Source: Peribacillus sp. ACCC06369
Lineage (GTDB): Bacteria > Bacillota > Bacilli > Bacillales > DSM-1321
Length of the DNA: 64,000 bases
NCBI RefSeq assembly: GCF_030348945.1
Contig: NZ_JAUCEN010000002.1
Location: 2,232,001-2,296,000, forward strand
Direction: 5' to 3'
Shown here: positions 1 through 8,829 of the stretch, one piece after another
Layout of the letters: each line of letters starts with the position of its first letter
Position numbering within the stretch: position 1 is the stretch's first letter
Position numbers and translations under genes: made by a program
Notes under the pieces: model-generated
The model's input: the letters and a program-made list of their open reading frames with translations, nothing else
What the model was told of the DNA's origin: nothing
The model's database searches: none

Positions 1-75
1 CCTTCATTATAGGTCCTGATTACATAAACGCTACGTCAAGACGAATATTACATTCAAAGCTACACATTCAAAAAT

Positions 76-113
76 AAAAGTCGAATTTCTTCAAAGATAG
101 GAATTCGACTTTT
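76..113. terminator. Bidirectional hairpin terminator
   Basis: Perfect 12-bp arms, AAAAGTCGAATT at 76-87 and AATTCGACTTTT at 102-113, with a 14-nt loop. A-rich and T-rich arm ends allow termination on either strand. It probably ends a gene that lies left of the window. Confidence 0.6.
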
Positions 114-260
114 AGATCGTTTAAGTAAGGTCCCCCATAGCGATTCTTCACAATATGTTTCTTCGTAAGTAAAAAATAGTATTGAATAGGTTATTAATAG
201 AAAATAACTAGAGGTTCCTATCTAACGAAATCCCTACTTGTTCTGCCACGACTTAGGGTG

Positions 261-304
261 GGTCAGCTATCGTAGGATTCCACTACCCCTACGATAGCTG
301 ATCC
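261..304. repeat. Long perfect inverted repeat without T-tract
   Basis: Arms TCAGCTATCGTAGG at 263-276 and CCTACGATAGCTGA at 288-301 form a perfect 14-bp stem around an 11-nt loop, extended by GG/CC flanks. No run of T follows on either strand, so it is not a standard intrinsic terminator. It may be an extragenic palindrome or a protein site. Confidence 0.55.
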
Positions 305-880
305 AAAGAATTTAGGAATAACCTCTTTATTTAATCCTTAATTTTTTCCTGCGTTTATATTCACATCTCCTTTTAATTCTTCAATGACAAATTCCAGGGT
401 AGGGCTGCGAAAAGCAGAAGCCCCTTTACTCTTTAAGATCGTCGAAAATAGAAATAATTGCTTACAAATTATTCAAACCAAATCAGGTTTCCATCTTTAA
501 AATCCATTTCAGTTTCAGATTCACACAATTGTTTAAAGTTCATTAATATGCTCTTCAATGAGTTTATCCGGTTAATTAAATTTTTCCATGTGATGATGAT
601 AAATGGGTTCTTCGGCCAACAATTGCGATGTCGGGAATATCCTTTGTAATTTAATCGAAATTTTTTTCAGACATCAGTTCAGAAAAATAATCACACAATA
701 TTTATCGAATTGTGCAATTAGGCACATTTCCCGTGCATTTGATTATTGCAGACATTCTGTTTTTATTTAAAATTATACACAAATGTGCGATATCGCATCA
801 ATATGTAATTTTTATTGGGCATCAAATTTAACTACCTACGGCAAAATAGAAGAGTAAAAAAATGAAAGAAGGGATAGTAA

Positions 881-1210
881 ATGTCAAATTCAATAGAACC
901 TACTCCAGCACAGAAAATGATCGGAGATATTGCTCCCAAGCTTGTACAATTAAACGATGATGTTTTGTTTGGGGATATATGGGAGCGTGGGGAACTTTCT
1001 CCCCGTGACCGTAGTTTAATTACCGTATCTTCTTTAATAACCGGTGGAAATACACAACAACTAGGATTTCACTTAAACAAAGCAAAGGAAAACGGTCTTT
1101 CTGAAGAAGAACTTATTGAAGTCATTACCCATCTTGCTTTTTATGCTGGCTGGCCAAAAGCGATGTCTGCAATCATGGTTGCTAAGGAATTGTTTTCGAA
1201 AGAAAAATAG
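881..1210 (+). CDS. Carboxymuconolactone decarboxylase family protein
   Basis: A 109-residue protein of the carboxymuconolactone decarboxylase/AhpD-like fold, the size of the single-domain family. The central stretch LSPRDRSLITVSSLI and the later HLAFYAGWPKAMSA are typical of the family. No CxxC peroxidase-type pair is visible, so an AhpD-like alkylhydroperoxidase role is unlikely and the substrate is unknown. The start is the ATG behind GAAGGG at about 868. The gene is followed directly by relics of an SDR and an aldo/keto reductase. In Bacilli small CMD proteins often accompany such oxidoreductases, so it may be the survivor of a broken aromatic- or quinone-handling cluster (inference). Confidence 0.8.
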   Translation: MSNSIEPTPAQKMIGDIAPKLVQLNDDVLFGDIWERGELSPRDRSLITVSSLITGGNTQQLGFHLNKAKENGLSEEELIEVITHLAFYAGWPKAMSAIMVAKELFSKEK

Positions 1211-1222
1211 CAATGAAATTTT

Positions 1223-1402
1223 AAAAGTAAAATCGATGTATTAGTGAATAATGCAGGAGTGATGCCACAATCATTCCTTTTTAAGAAGAAAATCGATGAA
1301 TGGAATATGATGATCAATGTGAACATCAAAGGCGTACTTTATGGCATTGCAGTTGTTCTGGCTACAATGAGGGAACAGAAATCCGGGCACATCATTAATG
1401 AT
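1223..1402 (+). pseudogene. Short-chain dehydrogenase remnant
   Basis: An in-frame fragment shows classical SDR landmarks in order: the VNNAG motif after KVKIDVL, then [16 protein letters not shown] and the helix leading to SGHIIN. The Rossmann glycine motif before it and the YxxxK active site after it are absent, so about 60 residues remain of a protein that is normally about 250. It begins 13 nt after the CMD gene with no ribosome binding site. A hairpin and unrelated sequence replace the rest. Confidence 0.75.
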
Positions 1403-1405
1403 GAG

Positions 1406-1434
1406 TTTGCCCCCACTTTAATTTTTGGGGCAAA
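1406..1434. repeat. Small inverted repeat after SDR remnant
   Basis: TTTGCCCC at 1406-1413 pairs with GGGGCAAA at 1427-1434 around a 13-nt loop that contains ATTTTT. It sits exactly where SDR homology stops, so it may mark the junction of the deletion that removed the rest of the gene. Confidence 0.4.
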
Positions 1435-1464
1435 CATAGACATTTAATACTTTATTTGTTTTAA

Positions 1465-1976
1465 AAGGCATTAGGGATTTCTACAAAAGGACACTTTGCC
1501 CGTTTTGAAGTAATACAACCTATGTTTTACTTGGTTAAACGTCAAACTGAGGTCGGAATTTCACCTCTGCCCGCTTCCGAACAGGTTGGAGTATCCTCTA
1601 GCTATAGCCCTTTAGGAGCTGGACTTCTTAAAAGGTAACATGGGGATAAACGAACATAGGAAAGACGGTTAGTGGTAGATAAACGATATTCTGATCGCTA
1701 TTTGGATGAAATGAATATCGCTGTAGCTGACCGATTTAATGGGTATGCTGCAGAACATGGCATTGACATCTAAACATTTGTGGTTGTCTGGGTTATGTCG
1801 GAGCCTGCAATAACAGCACCCATTATCGGGTCAAGAAATTTATAACAACTCGAGTCTTTCCTTGCTCCTTTTGATGTGGACATGACCCTGGAATGGCGGA
1901 ATGAAATATCTTCATTATCTATTACTCCTGCACCTGCAACGGACCTAGGAGAAACGCTATTACCGATGTCGACATA
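1465..1976 (+). pseudogene. Aldo/keto reductase remnant with several stops
   Basis: The frame starting near 1465 reads as the C-terminal half of an NADP-dependent aldo/keto reductase: GHFARFEVIQPMFYLVKRQ, then EQVGVSSSYSPLGAGLLKR, then a stop near 1638. Further matches (RLVVDKRYSDRYLDEMN, VMSEPAITAPIIGSRNL, EWRNEISSLS and a tail ending PATDLGET) follow in nearby frames, separated by stop codons. The N-terminal catalytic Asp/Tyr region is missing. Several independent stops and frame changes make this a clear pseudogene rather than a sequencing slip. Confidence 0.8.
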
Positions 1977-2008
1977 AATCTACCAATAGATGATTCTTTG
2001 CTCCTGCC

Positions 2009-2242
2009 GAGAATTTCCCGCACCGCCTTGAATCGGATCCGCAACGGACGGGTCATTCAGCAGTCCCGCTATGATTTTTCTTCGGTAGCCAGAATGATTG
2101 CGCACCCGATATTGGTCGGAACTGGAGGTAACATATTGGCAAGTGGCATGCCATTTTCAACATTGCGATGGATATTTATTACGGAATCGAATCACTGTGA
2201 GGCGACGTGATTCCGATAAACGGGTATTCTGTCTCCTCATTC
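2009..2242. pseudogene. Possible aspartase remnant with internal inversion
   Basis: Two short stretches resemble aspartate ammonia-lyase but lie on opposite strands. On the minus strand, about 2152 to 2009, LANM, then NIGCAIILATEEK and (after a frameshift) IIAGLLNDPSVADPIQGGAG match the conserved block before the GGAGTS motif. On the plus strand, 2165-2242, MDIYYGIESL, a stop, then IPINGYSVSS resembles the N-terminal YYGIQTLRA block of the same family. The plus part abuts or overlaps the last codons of iadA. Both matches are short, so the assignment is tentative. An aspartase beside an isoaspartyl dipeptidase would make metabolic sense. Confidence 0.45.
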
Positions 2243-3409
2243 AAATGTTCCTTTTATCAACGGAACACCTTTTTCTACCATAACTTTTCCTCTCGCCACT
2301 ACAGTGGCGATTGATAATGTTTCCTTTTGCAACAATACGATATCAGCATCCTTCCCGATTTGAATACTGCCCTTGTTTGAAAGCTTCAGCACTTGTGCGG
2401 GATTCGTGGTGATGACCTTCAGAGCCGTTTCAAGAGGGATGCCTTCTTCTAAAACAGAATCACGGACTTCGTGATATAAGGATGATACTTTTCCTACTTG
2501 AAGGCCTGCATATTCTCCATGAATGTTGAAAAAGGGAAGGCTTGCTTGCCCGTCTGAAGAGAAAGTGATGTTTCCTACTGGAATCCCTTCTTCAAGCATG
2601 ATGCGTAAGGCCATGCTGCACTTCACTTCGCCATCTTCTAAAAACTGAGGAATGGTGCTTGTAGTGAAGTCTACGTATCCGCCTCGTTTCGCGTAATCAA
2701 TTCCCGCCCTGAATAATTTTTCATTTCGGTTAATATGTGTCGGATGGAGCTGCCGTATGGGAATGTTGGTTTTATCTGCGACTTCATGTAACAATGAAAG
2801 CTCTCCATTTCCATCCCCTACATGAACTTCCAATATACCGGCTTTTCCTGATAGAATCCCGCCGTTGCGTGCCGCTGTGGCGATTTTTATAATTTCTTCG
2901 AATGTGGGTTCTGATGATCTATGGTCGGAGATAGCAATCTCCCCGACACCGATAATTTTGTCGATTAGAATAATGTCGTCTTCGATTTTTCCGGTCAATG
3001 TTTTAACGGGTACTTGATAGGAGCCTGTATGAATGAAACAGGAAATACCTTCCTCTTCAAGGGCCCGCGCCTTGGCAAGGAGGCTTTCCATTCTACGTGT
3101 AGTTCCGTCCGTACCAAGTAAGCCGACCAGCGTAGTAATTCCTGAAGTTGTAATATCCGTGAGCATCAGCTCGGGGGTGCGGGTTTTGAATCCGCCCTCG
3201 CCGCCTCCGCCAATAATATGAACATGTGAATCTATAAAGCCCGGAACAATCAAAAGATTAGTCGCATCGATGATTTGAATAGGAGCAAAGTTGTCAGGAA
3301 TCTCGATTCTATCATCTATGAATGCGATTTTATCATCTGTAATTAATATGTCTTTCCGTCCTAAGTAATTGGGTGAGTATATCTCGCCATTTTTGATTAA
3401 AGTAAGCAA
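2237..3409 (-). CDS. iadA: Isoaspartyl dipeptidase
   Basis: A 390-residue M38 amidohydrolase that hydrolyses beta-aspartyl (isoaspartyl) dipeptides, releasing aspartate in the cytoplasm. Metal-binding landmarks appear in order: the HVH pair at H62/H64, Glu157 in GVGE (IadA enzymes use a glutamate, not the usual carboxylated lysine, as metal bridge), H196 in EVHVGDG, H225 in LHPTHINR and the catalytic Asp286 in FSSDGQ. Length and spacing match E. coli IadA. It lies 36 bp downstream of a YfcC-type carrier and shares its sigma-54 promoter, which suggests import and cleavage of the same peptides. The ATG start at 3409 follows a GGAGGAGA ribosome binding site. Confidence 0.93.
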   Translation of the reverse strand: MLTLIKNGEIYSPNYLGRKDILITDDKIAFIDDRIEIPDNFAPIQIIDATNLLIVPGFIDSHVHIIGGGGEGGFKTRTPELMLTDITTSGITTLVGLLGTDGTTRRMESLLAKARALEEEGISCFIHTGSYQVPVKTLTGKIEDDIILIDKIIGVGEIAISDHRSSEPTFEEIIKIATAARNGGILSGKAGILEVHVGDGNGELSLLHEVADKTNIPIRQLHPTHINRNEKLFRAGIDYAKRGGYVDFTTSTIPQFLEDGEVKCSMALRIMLEEGIPVGNITFSSDGQASLPFFNIHGEYAGLQVGKVSSLYHEVRDSVLEEGIPLETALKVITTNPAQVLKLSNKGSIQIGKDADIVLLQKETLSIATVVARGKVMVEKGVPLIKGTFE

Positions 3410-3445
3410 TGCGTTTCTCCTCCTGTAAATAAGTCGTGATCTATA

Positions 3446-4867
3446 TCAGAATGGACCATATCCGATGAAGTGAGCTGTGATGACAGCTATTAATCCGATG
3501 AGATATTGAATGAGCACCAGCGGCAGAATCCACTTCGCCCATTTTGTCCAAGGAATGCCTGCGATTGCCAAGCCCGCCATCAAGGTGGTAGCTGTCGGAA
3601 AAATCATATTTCCAATTCCGTCCGCAAAAGAGAAAGACAGCACTGCAGTTTGGCGTGTAATATCCAATAAGTCTGCAAGCGGCACCATAATTGGCATGGT
3701 CAGCATCGCATGACCGGTGCCTGACGCTAAAATGAAATGGATAATGGTTTGGAAGCTGTACATGCCGGCAACGCTTAAATAGGCCGGAATATGCTGGATG
3801 GATTCAGCTACTTGATGCAACATGGGGTCAACAATATGTCCTTCATTCAATACGACAAGAATGGCGCGTGATACGCCGATTATCAGAGCGCCGCCGAGCA
3901 AGGCTGCAGATCCATTGGTAAAGGAGTTGACAATGTGATCTGCAGACAATTTCCCGATGATTCCAATAACGATTGTCAATACAATGAATAAGGCAGCTAT
4001 TTCTGTCATGTACCATTGGAACTTGATGACTCCAAACGCCAAGACGATATAGTTAATTAAAAAGGCGCCTAAGATGAACTTGTGTCTGGCTGTTAACTTT
4101 GCACTTGATTGCAGCAGTTTTTTCGCTTCTTCTTTTGTATATTTTCCGTATATTCCTATAGAAGGATTTTTCTTTACCTTCATTGCATGACGATAGATAT
4201 AAAGAACAGAAACAATATAGACGATGAAAAATAAAATAAGGCGCAACCCTATGCCCGAGAACATCGGCAATTCTGCAATTCCTTGCGCAAGTCCTACTGT
4301 GAATGGATTCATGATGGCAGTCGTAAACCCTGACAATGCCCCCACTATGACGATGGCGGTTCCTGTAATTGTATCGAATCCCAGGGCCAACGCCAACGGA
4401 ATGATAAGAGGAAGATATGCAAGTGTTTCTTCCGCCATCCCCATTAAGGAGCCACCTACTGCGAAAAACAGCATCACGACAGGAATCAATAGCTTTTCAC
4501 GCGTCGCCAACTTACGAGCCATTGTAGCGATAAGCACATCAACCGTTCCTGTTGCTCTTAAAACACCAAAAAATCCTCCGATAATCAATAAGAAAAAGAT
4601 AATATTTCCGGCTTCCACCATTCCGGTGTGAATAGCTTTTATCATATCGAACATTCCGACCGGTGCAGAGTCTATCCATTTAAAAGAACTGGCATCTACA
4701 GTTGTCCTTCCATCAGCTTCGATCCGTGCATATTCCCCGGCAGGCAAAATGTAGGTGAATAGAGTTGCTATTGCGAGAATGCAGAGCAGCAATACAAAAA
4801 CATTGATTTTTCTCTCTTTTTTTCCCGCTGTTCCAAGCGAAACAACCTTCTCTTCTATTTGGCTCAT
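3446..4867 (-). CDS. YfcC family carrier (C4-dicarboxylate/peptide type)
   Basis: A 473-residue integral membrane protein of the YfcC/DcuC-like superfamily with about 12 hydrophobic segments, preceded by a charged cytoplasmic N-terminus of about 20 residues. The YfcC-type region TLFTYILPAGEYARIE, directly after the first segment, is diagnostic. Family members are annotated as C4-dicarboxylate or basic amino acid carriers, and the substrate is rarely proven. The coupling with iadA suggests uptake of isoaspartyl dipeptides or export of aspartate-derived acids (inference). It is the first gene of the minus-strand operon. A GGAGAG ribosome binding site precedes ATG at 4867. Confidence 0.82.
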   Translation of the reverse strand: MSQIEEKVVSLGTAGKKERKINVFVLLLCILAIATLFTYILPAGEYARIEADGRTTVDASSFKWIDSAPVGMFDMIKAIHTGMVEAGNIIFFLLIIGGFFGVLRATGTVDVLIATMARKLATREKLLIPVVMLFFAVGGSLMGMAEETLAYLPLIIPLALALGFDTITGTAIVIVGALSGFTTAIMNPFTVGLAQGIAELPMFSGIGLRLILFFIVYIVSVLYIYRHAMKVKKNPSIGIYGKYTKEEAKKLLQSSAKLTARHKFILGAFLINYIVLAFGVIKFQWYMTEIAALFIVLTIVIGIIGKLSADHIVNSFTNGSAALLGGALIIGVSRAILVVLNEGHIVDPMLHQVAESIQHIPAYLSVAGMYSFQTIIHFILASGTGHAMLTMPIMVPLADLLDITRQTAVLSFSFADGIGNMIFPTATTLMAGLAIAGIPWTKWAKWILPLVLIQYLIGLIAVITAHFIGYGPF

Positions 4868-5005
4868 CAGTGTCTCTCCTTTGTCTTTAAAATAAATGCA
4901 TGGAATTAAGACGCTTACAAAATATTCCCGGCCTATGGGCTATCATCAGTTTCCTAGTATTATGCTGTCCCCTCCTTATCCATAGGCACTTCAATCCTTT
5001 ATATA

Positions 5006-5021
5006 TGCAAATCTTGTGCCA
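5006..5021 (-). promoter_or_regulatory. Consensus sigma-54 (-24/-12) promoter for yfcC-iadA
   Basis: Read on the minus strand the sequence is TGGCAC-AAGAT-TTGCA, an exact match to the sigma-54 consensus TGGCAC-N5-TTGCW. It lies about 140 bp upstream of the carrier start, leaving a long leader. The divergent gene encodes a sigma-54-dependent activator, the expected partner. Confidence 0.88.
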
Positions 5022-5071
5022 TTAAAGGGGGAATGATATTTACGGAAACTTAATTGTCGGAATTAGAGTAT

Positions 5072-5113
5072 AAGGACTTTATTGGTCCTTTTTGGTGATA
5101 TAATAGAACCAAT
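5072..5113. promoter_or_regulatory. Overlapping dyads, candidate activator sites
   Basis: AAGGAC (5072-5077) and GTCCTT (5085-5090) form one dyad. ATTGGT (5081-5086) and ACCAAT (5108-5113) form a second, interlocked one. They lie 50-90 bp upstream of the minus-strand -24 element, the usual place for an upstream activating sequence, and surround a TATAAT (5099-5104) that could serve the regulator gene. One protein could therefore activate the operon and repress itself. Confidence 0.55.
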
Positions 5114-5135
5114 TTAAAGACAGGTTGGTGTTTTT

Positions 5136-7178
5136 ATGTCAGGGTCCTCACTTACACTAATAGCGGGAAGCACAAAAACAAAGGAAGCCTTGCAGGAACA
5201 GCTGGAACTATTGCTTGGAGACTATGTTCATGTCAAAAGCCATGCTGCAGATGAGGGTTTACCGCATTCTCTGGAAGATGAAATCATCTTGTATTCATCA
5301 GATGCCGCTTATGCTAATAAAAAGGGTATGTATAGCGTAAATGCCGGGAAAATAATTGTGGGAAAAAGAACGGTTAACCATGAGTACATTGACAAACTTT
5401 TAAGAATACCAGATGGTTCATCAGTTCTTCTGGTGAATGATGATGATGATGCAACTATAAATCTTATTGAATCCTTATATCAGCTTGGTGTCGATCATAT
5501 TCAATTTATCCCTTTTCGGAAGGGTATATTGTTTTATGAGGATGTCCAAATTGCCGTTTCACCAGGAGAAACACATCTGTGTCCACCTTACATAAAAGAA
5601 GTAATCGATATAGGCGTGCGTCTTTTCGATATAACAACAATTCTGGAAGTAGTAGAAAGTTGTGGTTTGCACAAGGATATATCCTCGAAGATTTCAGAAA
5701 GGTATATTAGCAATATCATAGAATTACAACGTAAGCTCGTATATGCAGAGCGGGATGCCAAGCAAATGAGCGAACACATCCAAAATGTGTTGGGAACAGT
5801 CGATGATGGAATCTTGGTCGTTAACGGAGAAGGACTGATTTCAGTATTCAATAACCAGCTTGCGGCATTGTTCCATGTTGAGGCACAAGAGGTGGTTAAT
5901 AAGTATCTAGAGCAAGTAATGAATCGCCGAGATATTACCCAATTCATCATGGAAGGTAATGATGAAAGCAAGTTCTTCGAAATAGACAGCGTGGATGTCG
6001 TAATTTTCCGATTGCAAATGATCAAAGAACATACAATCGTCGCAACCTTCAAAAGTGTACATCAAGCCTTAGAAATAGAAAAGACAGCACAAAGAGAAAT
6101 GCGAAATAAAGGATTCTATACGAAATACTGCTTTGATGATATTATCGGCGAGGATGAAGTAATGAAAAAGCGTAAACAAATTGCCAAGAAGCTTGCCTTA
6201 TCGGAGCATCCGATTTTGATTCAGGGCGAGACAGGAACAGGAAAAGAACTGTTTGCTCATGCCATTCATGAGCATTCCTTGCGAAAAAACGGGCCGTTTC
6301 TGGCTGTGAACTGTAGCGCATTAACAGAAACGCTACTTGAAAGCGAATTGTTTGGCTACGAAGAAGGGGCATTTACAGGAGCACAAAAGGGAGGCAAGAA
6401 AGGACTGTTTGAAATGGCGGATAATGGGACCATTTTTTTAGATGAAATTGGCGACATAAGTCTCACCGTTCAATCCCATCTGCTTCGAGTTCTGCAGGAG
6501 GGCGAAATTCGCAGGATTGGCGGAAAAAGAATCATTCCCATTAATGTTAGAGTGATTACCGCAACAAATAAAGATCTTCAAGGAAAGATGCGGGACGGTT
6601 CATTCAGAACAGACTTGTTTTACCGGCTGAATGTACTCAATCTGAACATTCCCTCACTCAAAGAAAGAAGAGCGGATATTCCGCTTTTGATAAAGCATCT
6701 CATCACAAAAAGCGGGAAGTGGGTAAAGGTGGAGCAAGAAGTTCTGGAGTATTTCATGCAATATGAATGGCCCGGCAACATACGAGAACTGAAAAGTACA
6801 ATTGATTACATGCTGACCGTCTGTGAGGGGAATGTCGTGACGAAAAGTGACCTTCCGTTCATTCACGGTCTTACGGGAAACAGTGTGCCTTCTGAATATC
6901 CCGCATGTGAAAGTATGCTGGAAATGCAGGAGCGTGCTTTCATCCTGGAAGTAATCAAGCAATGCAACGAAAAAGGAAAAGCTGCAAGTAGAGAACTGAT
7001 TTCAAGTTACAGTCAAGATTCCGACATTTTCTTGTCCCCTCAGCAGATCCGACGCCGCTTAAATATTTTAGAAAGCGAAGGGTTTGTCATCAAAGGCAGA
7101 GGACGGGCCGGTACGAAAATCACCGTTGCCGGAATAGAGTATTTATATTTTCTTAAGTCGGAGCATGGGATGCATTGA
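5136..7178 (+). CDS. Sigma-54-dependent activator with PAS and winged-helix tail
   Basis: A 680-residue enhancer-binding protein. Residues 1-190 form a sensory region that I cannot name with certainty (it looks PrpR-N-like). Residues 210-310 look like a PAS domain. Residues 340-570 are the AAA+ domain with Walker A GETGTGKE (364-371), an intact GAFTGA sigma-54 contact loop (411-416) and Walker B FLDEIGD near 435. The C-terminus is unusual: residues about 605-675 (LSPQQIRRRLNILESEGFVI and a following beta-hairpin-like stretch) look like a winged helix rather than the standard Fis-type HTH. Divergent to yfcC-iadA, it is almost certainly their activator. The ribosome binding site is weak (GGTTGGTG), consistent with low expression. 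Confidence 0.9.
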   Translation: MSGSSLTLIAGSTKTKEALQEQLELLLGDYVHVKSHAADEGLPHSLEDEIILYSSDAAYANKKGMYSVNAGKIIVGKRTVNHEYIDKLLRIPDGSSVLLVNDDDDATINLIESLYQLGVDHIQFIPFRKGILFYEDVQIAVSPGETHLCPPYIKEVIDIGVRLFDITTILEVVESCGLHKDISSKISERYISNIIELQRKLVYAERDAKQMSEHIQNVLGTVDDGILVVNGEGLISVFNNQLAALFHVEAQEVVNKYLEQVMNRRDITQFIMEGNDESKFFEIDSVDVVIFRLQMIKEHTIVATFKSVHQALEIEKTAQREMRNKGFYTKYCFDDIIGEDEVMKKRKQIAKKLALSEHPILIQGETGTGKELFAHAIHEHSLRKNGPFLAVNCSALTETLLESELFGYEEGAFTGAQKGGKKGLFEMADNGTIFLDEIGDISLTVQSHLLRVLQEGEIRRIGGKRIIPINVRVITATNKDLQGKMRDGSFRTDLFYRLNVLNLNIPSLKERRADIPLLIKHLITKSGKWVKVEQEVLEYFMQYEWPGNIRELKSTIDYMLTVCEGNVVTKSDLPFIHGLTGNSVPSEYPACESMLEMQERAFILEVIKQCNEKGKAASRELISSYSQDSDIFLSPQQIRRRLNILESEGFVIKGRGRAGTKITVAGIEYLYFLKSEHGMH

Positions 7179-7270
7179 TATTCTTAGGCACTACCAATAG
7201 GGGTGGTCCGAATATTTGAACGTTTTTAAAATGATATTACTTAGCGGAGTATAGAAGAAAAAATTAGTAT

Positions 7271-7314
7271 AGCCCAATTTCTCAGCGTCATAAACGAGAA
7301 ATTGGGCTTTTTTT
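7271..7314 (+). terminator. Intrinsic terminator after the activator gene
   Basis: A 13-bp perfect stem, AGCCCAATTTCTC (7271-7283) with GAGAAATTGGGCT (7296-7308), is followed by T7. A smaller hairpin, GATCCT (7341-7346) with AGGATC (7359-7364) plus T6, lies just downstream as a possible backup. Nothing else is evident in 7179-7461. Confidence 0.92.
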
Positions 7315-7461
7315 ACTTCATAATGCGTAAAACTACTTTTGATCCTTTTAATCGAGAGAGGATCTTTTTTATTGAAAAGGTAACGAAGAGCTAACCATTA
7401 TTTTTAAAACCGTTAATTAAGATGATAGGTTCTTCTCACTCCGAGTTGTTTCGCAGATATT

Positions 7462-8391
7462 TTAGCCAAATATATCGTTAAAAGCATGTTCATTTTTTAA
7501 TGTTTTCAAAATATGCTTAGTCAGCATTGATTCATCCTTGTTTTTCCAAACTGCGGAAATGGAACTGGATAATTCAGAGTTATCGATGTTCAAGGCTTTA
7601 ACTTTGCTTTTTCCCAACAAGCTCACCATATCTTCAGGCATGAGAGCAACGCCTAAGTTATTGGATATAAGATTGGCGATCGTCAGTAATTCGGATCCTT
7701 TACATAATTCCTTAGGTGAAAATCCAGCAGTCAGACAAGCTTTTTCCAAAAGGAATTGAAGGGAGTGTGCTTGAACGGCATCATAATGGATAAAAGGTTC
7801 GTCTTTTGCTTCGTATAAGTGTATGGAATCCTTCTGGGCTAGTGGATGATCAATGGAAACAACCAATTGTAAAGGAAATCTCAGGAATTCAATCATGCTT
7901 AATCCTTCATTTGCGATGATGTTATTGTGTATGGGCGTTCGGATGAATCCGATATGATAATTTTGTTGGTTTACAAGTTTCACAGCTCTTGAGGATGTTG
8001 TTTCATGCACGTAAAATTCTGTTTCAGGGTATTCCTCCACTACCTTTTTCAATAACTTCGGGATATATATGCTAGCTGCAGAGGGGACGGTAGCAATCTT
8101 CATTTTAGGCTTGGGGATGGTTTTATTTTCAACTATGTAATTCACTGTTTTCTCGATATCTTCAAAGGAAGGAGCAAGTTTTTTATAGATGTACTCTCCT
8201 TCTTCCGTCAAAGTGATTTTTCTTGTCGTTCGATTTAATAGTTTAAAGCCTAATTGTTTTTCGAGGGATGAAATCTGTTGGCTAAGTCCGGGCTGGGAGA
8301 TATGCAGGGTTTTGGAAGCCTCACTGAAACTAAGATGGTTAGAAACCTCTATGAAATAGCGGAGGGACAGGAAATTCAAACAATCACCCAC
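7462..8391 (-). CDS. LysR family transcriptional regulator
   Basis: A 309-residue LysR-type regulator. The N-terminal winged HTH spans about residues 7-66 (LRYFIEVSNHLSFSEASK, then LHISQPGLSQQISSLEKQLG), followed by a linker helix and a periplasmic-binding-protein-like effector domain to the end. It is transcribed divergently from the TAXI/TRAP transporter operon with 438 bp between them, the usual arrangement for a LysR protein that controls the neighbouring genes. The effector is unknown but is plausibly the TRAP substrate. Start ATG at 8391, with no strong Shine-Dalgarno visible. Confidence 0.9.
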   Translation of the reverse strand: MGDCLNFLSLRYFIEVSNHLSFSEASKTLHISQPGLSQQISSLEKQLGFKLLNRTTRKITLTEEGEYIYKKLAPSFEDIEKTVNYIVENKTIPKPKMKIATVPSAASIYIPKLLKKVVEEYPETEFYVHETTSSRAVKLVNQQNYHIGFIRTPIHNNIIANEGLSMIEFLRFPLQLVVSIDHPLAQKDSIHLYEAKDEPFIHYDAVQAHSLQFLLEKACLTAGFSPKELCKGSELLTIANLISNNLGVALMPEDMVSLLGKSKVKALNIDNSELSSSISAVWKNKDESMLTKHILKTLKNEHAFNDIFG

Positions 8392-8829
8392 TTCAGTTTG
8401 ATTTGAAAATACACTGTTAAATAGCTGGTAAAAGGAAGGGTGGACTTCTAATATTCCCTCTCAAAAAATACCTGAATATAATTATTGAATGCTAGAAAAA
8501 TGCAAGGAAGGTCATTTTATAATATAGACTTATAAGTTTATAACAATAATATATTTCTAAAATGGAAGAGTCAATATTATCCTTAAAGAAAGGAATAATA
8601 AGTAAAAAAAGGTAAAATACTCCCATTAAATAACTGGATTTCCTTGGTTTTAATAGGCTTTTTTACACATATATACTGATTTTTTTGATTTCGATAAAAC
8701 TTTTTAATCGATTACTAGTGCTTTTGATTGTGGTGTATAATTTTGTAAAAAAAGGTAAAGTGAGGTGGTCGGTAGAATAATAACAATATCATTTCTTGTA
8801 GATGATGAAAACGTAGGAGGGGGAGTTTT
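8392..8829. promoter_or_regulatory. Divergent control region, LysR / TRAP operon
   Basis: AT-rich intergenic region with no gene. A TATAAT at 8736-8741 lies about 90 bp before the solute-binding gene, with only a poor -35 (TTACTA, 18-bp spacer), as expected for an activator-dependent promoter. A GGAGGGGGAG ribosome binding site immediately precedes the ATG at 8830. I could not pin down a specific LysR T-N11-A box. Confidence 0.45.

Larger units (their letters stand above)
1..860. other. Gene-poor left end: hairpins, no convincing gene
   Basis: No convincing gene lies here. Visible items are two hairpins (76-113 and 261-304, listed separately), an AT-rich stretch at 650-860, and a perfect 12-bp palindrome, TGCGATATCGCA, at 786-797, about 85 bp upstream of the first gene, which could be an operator. 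On the minus strand, about 475 down to 338, an open frame ends with a protein-like stretch (RSPTLEFVIEELKGDV). It has no start or ribosome binding site and I do not recognise it. It may be the tail of another decayed gene. Confidence 0.5.

Noticed and set aside
458..649. Small plus-strand frame of 63 residues
   Set aside because: No ribosome binding site, low-complexity Phe/Ile/Asn composition and no recognisable family.
1998..2210. Plus-strand 70-residue frame before iadA
   Set aside because: It is out of frame with the aspartase-like plus fragment, lacks a ribosome binding site, and the minus strand of the same DNA gives the better protein match.
4224..4631. 135-residue plus-strand frame inside the YfcC carrier gene
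   Set aside because: Antisense shadow of a conserved membrane protein. No ribosome binding site.
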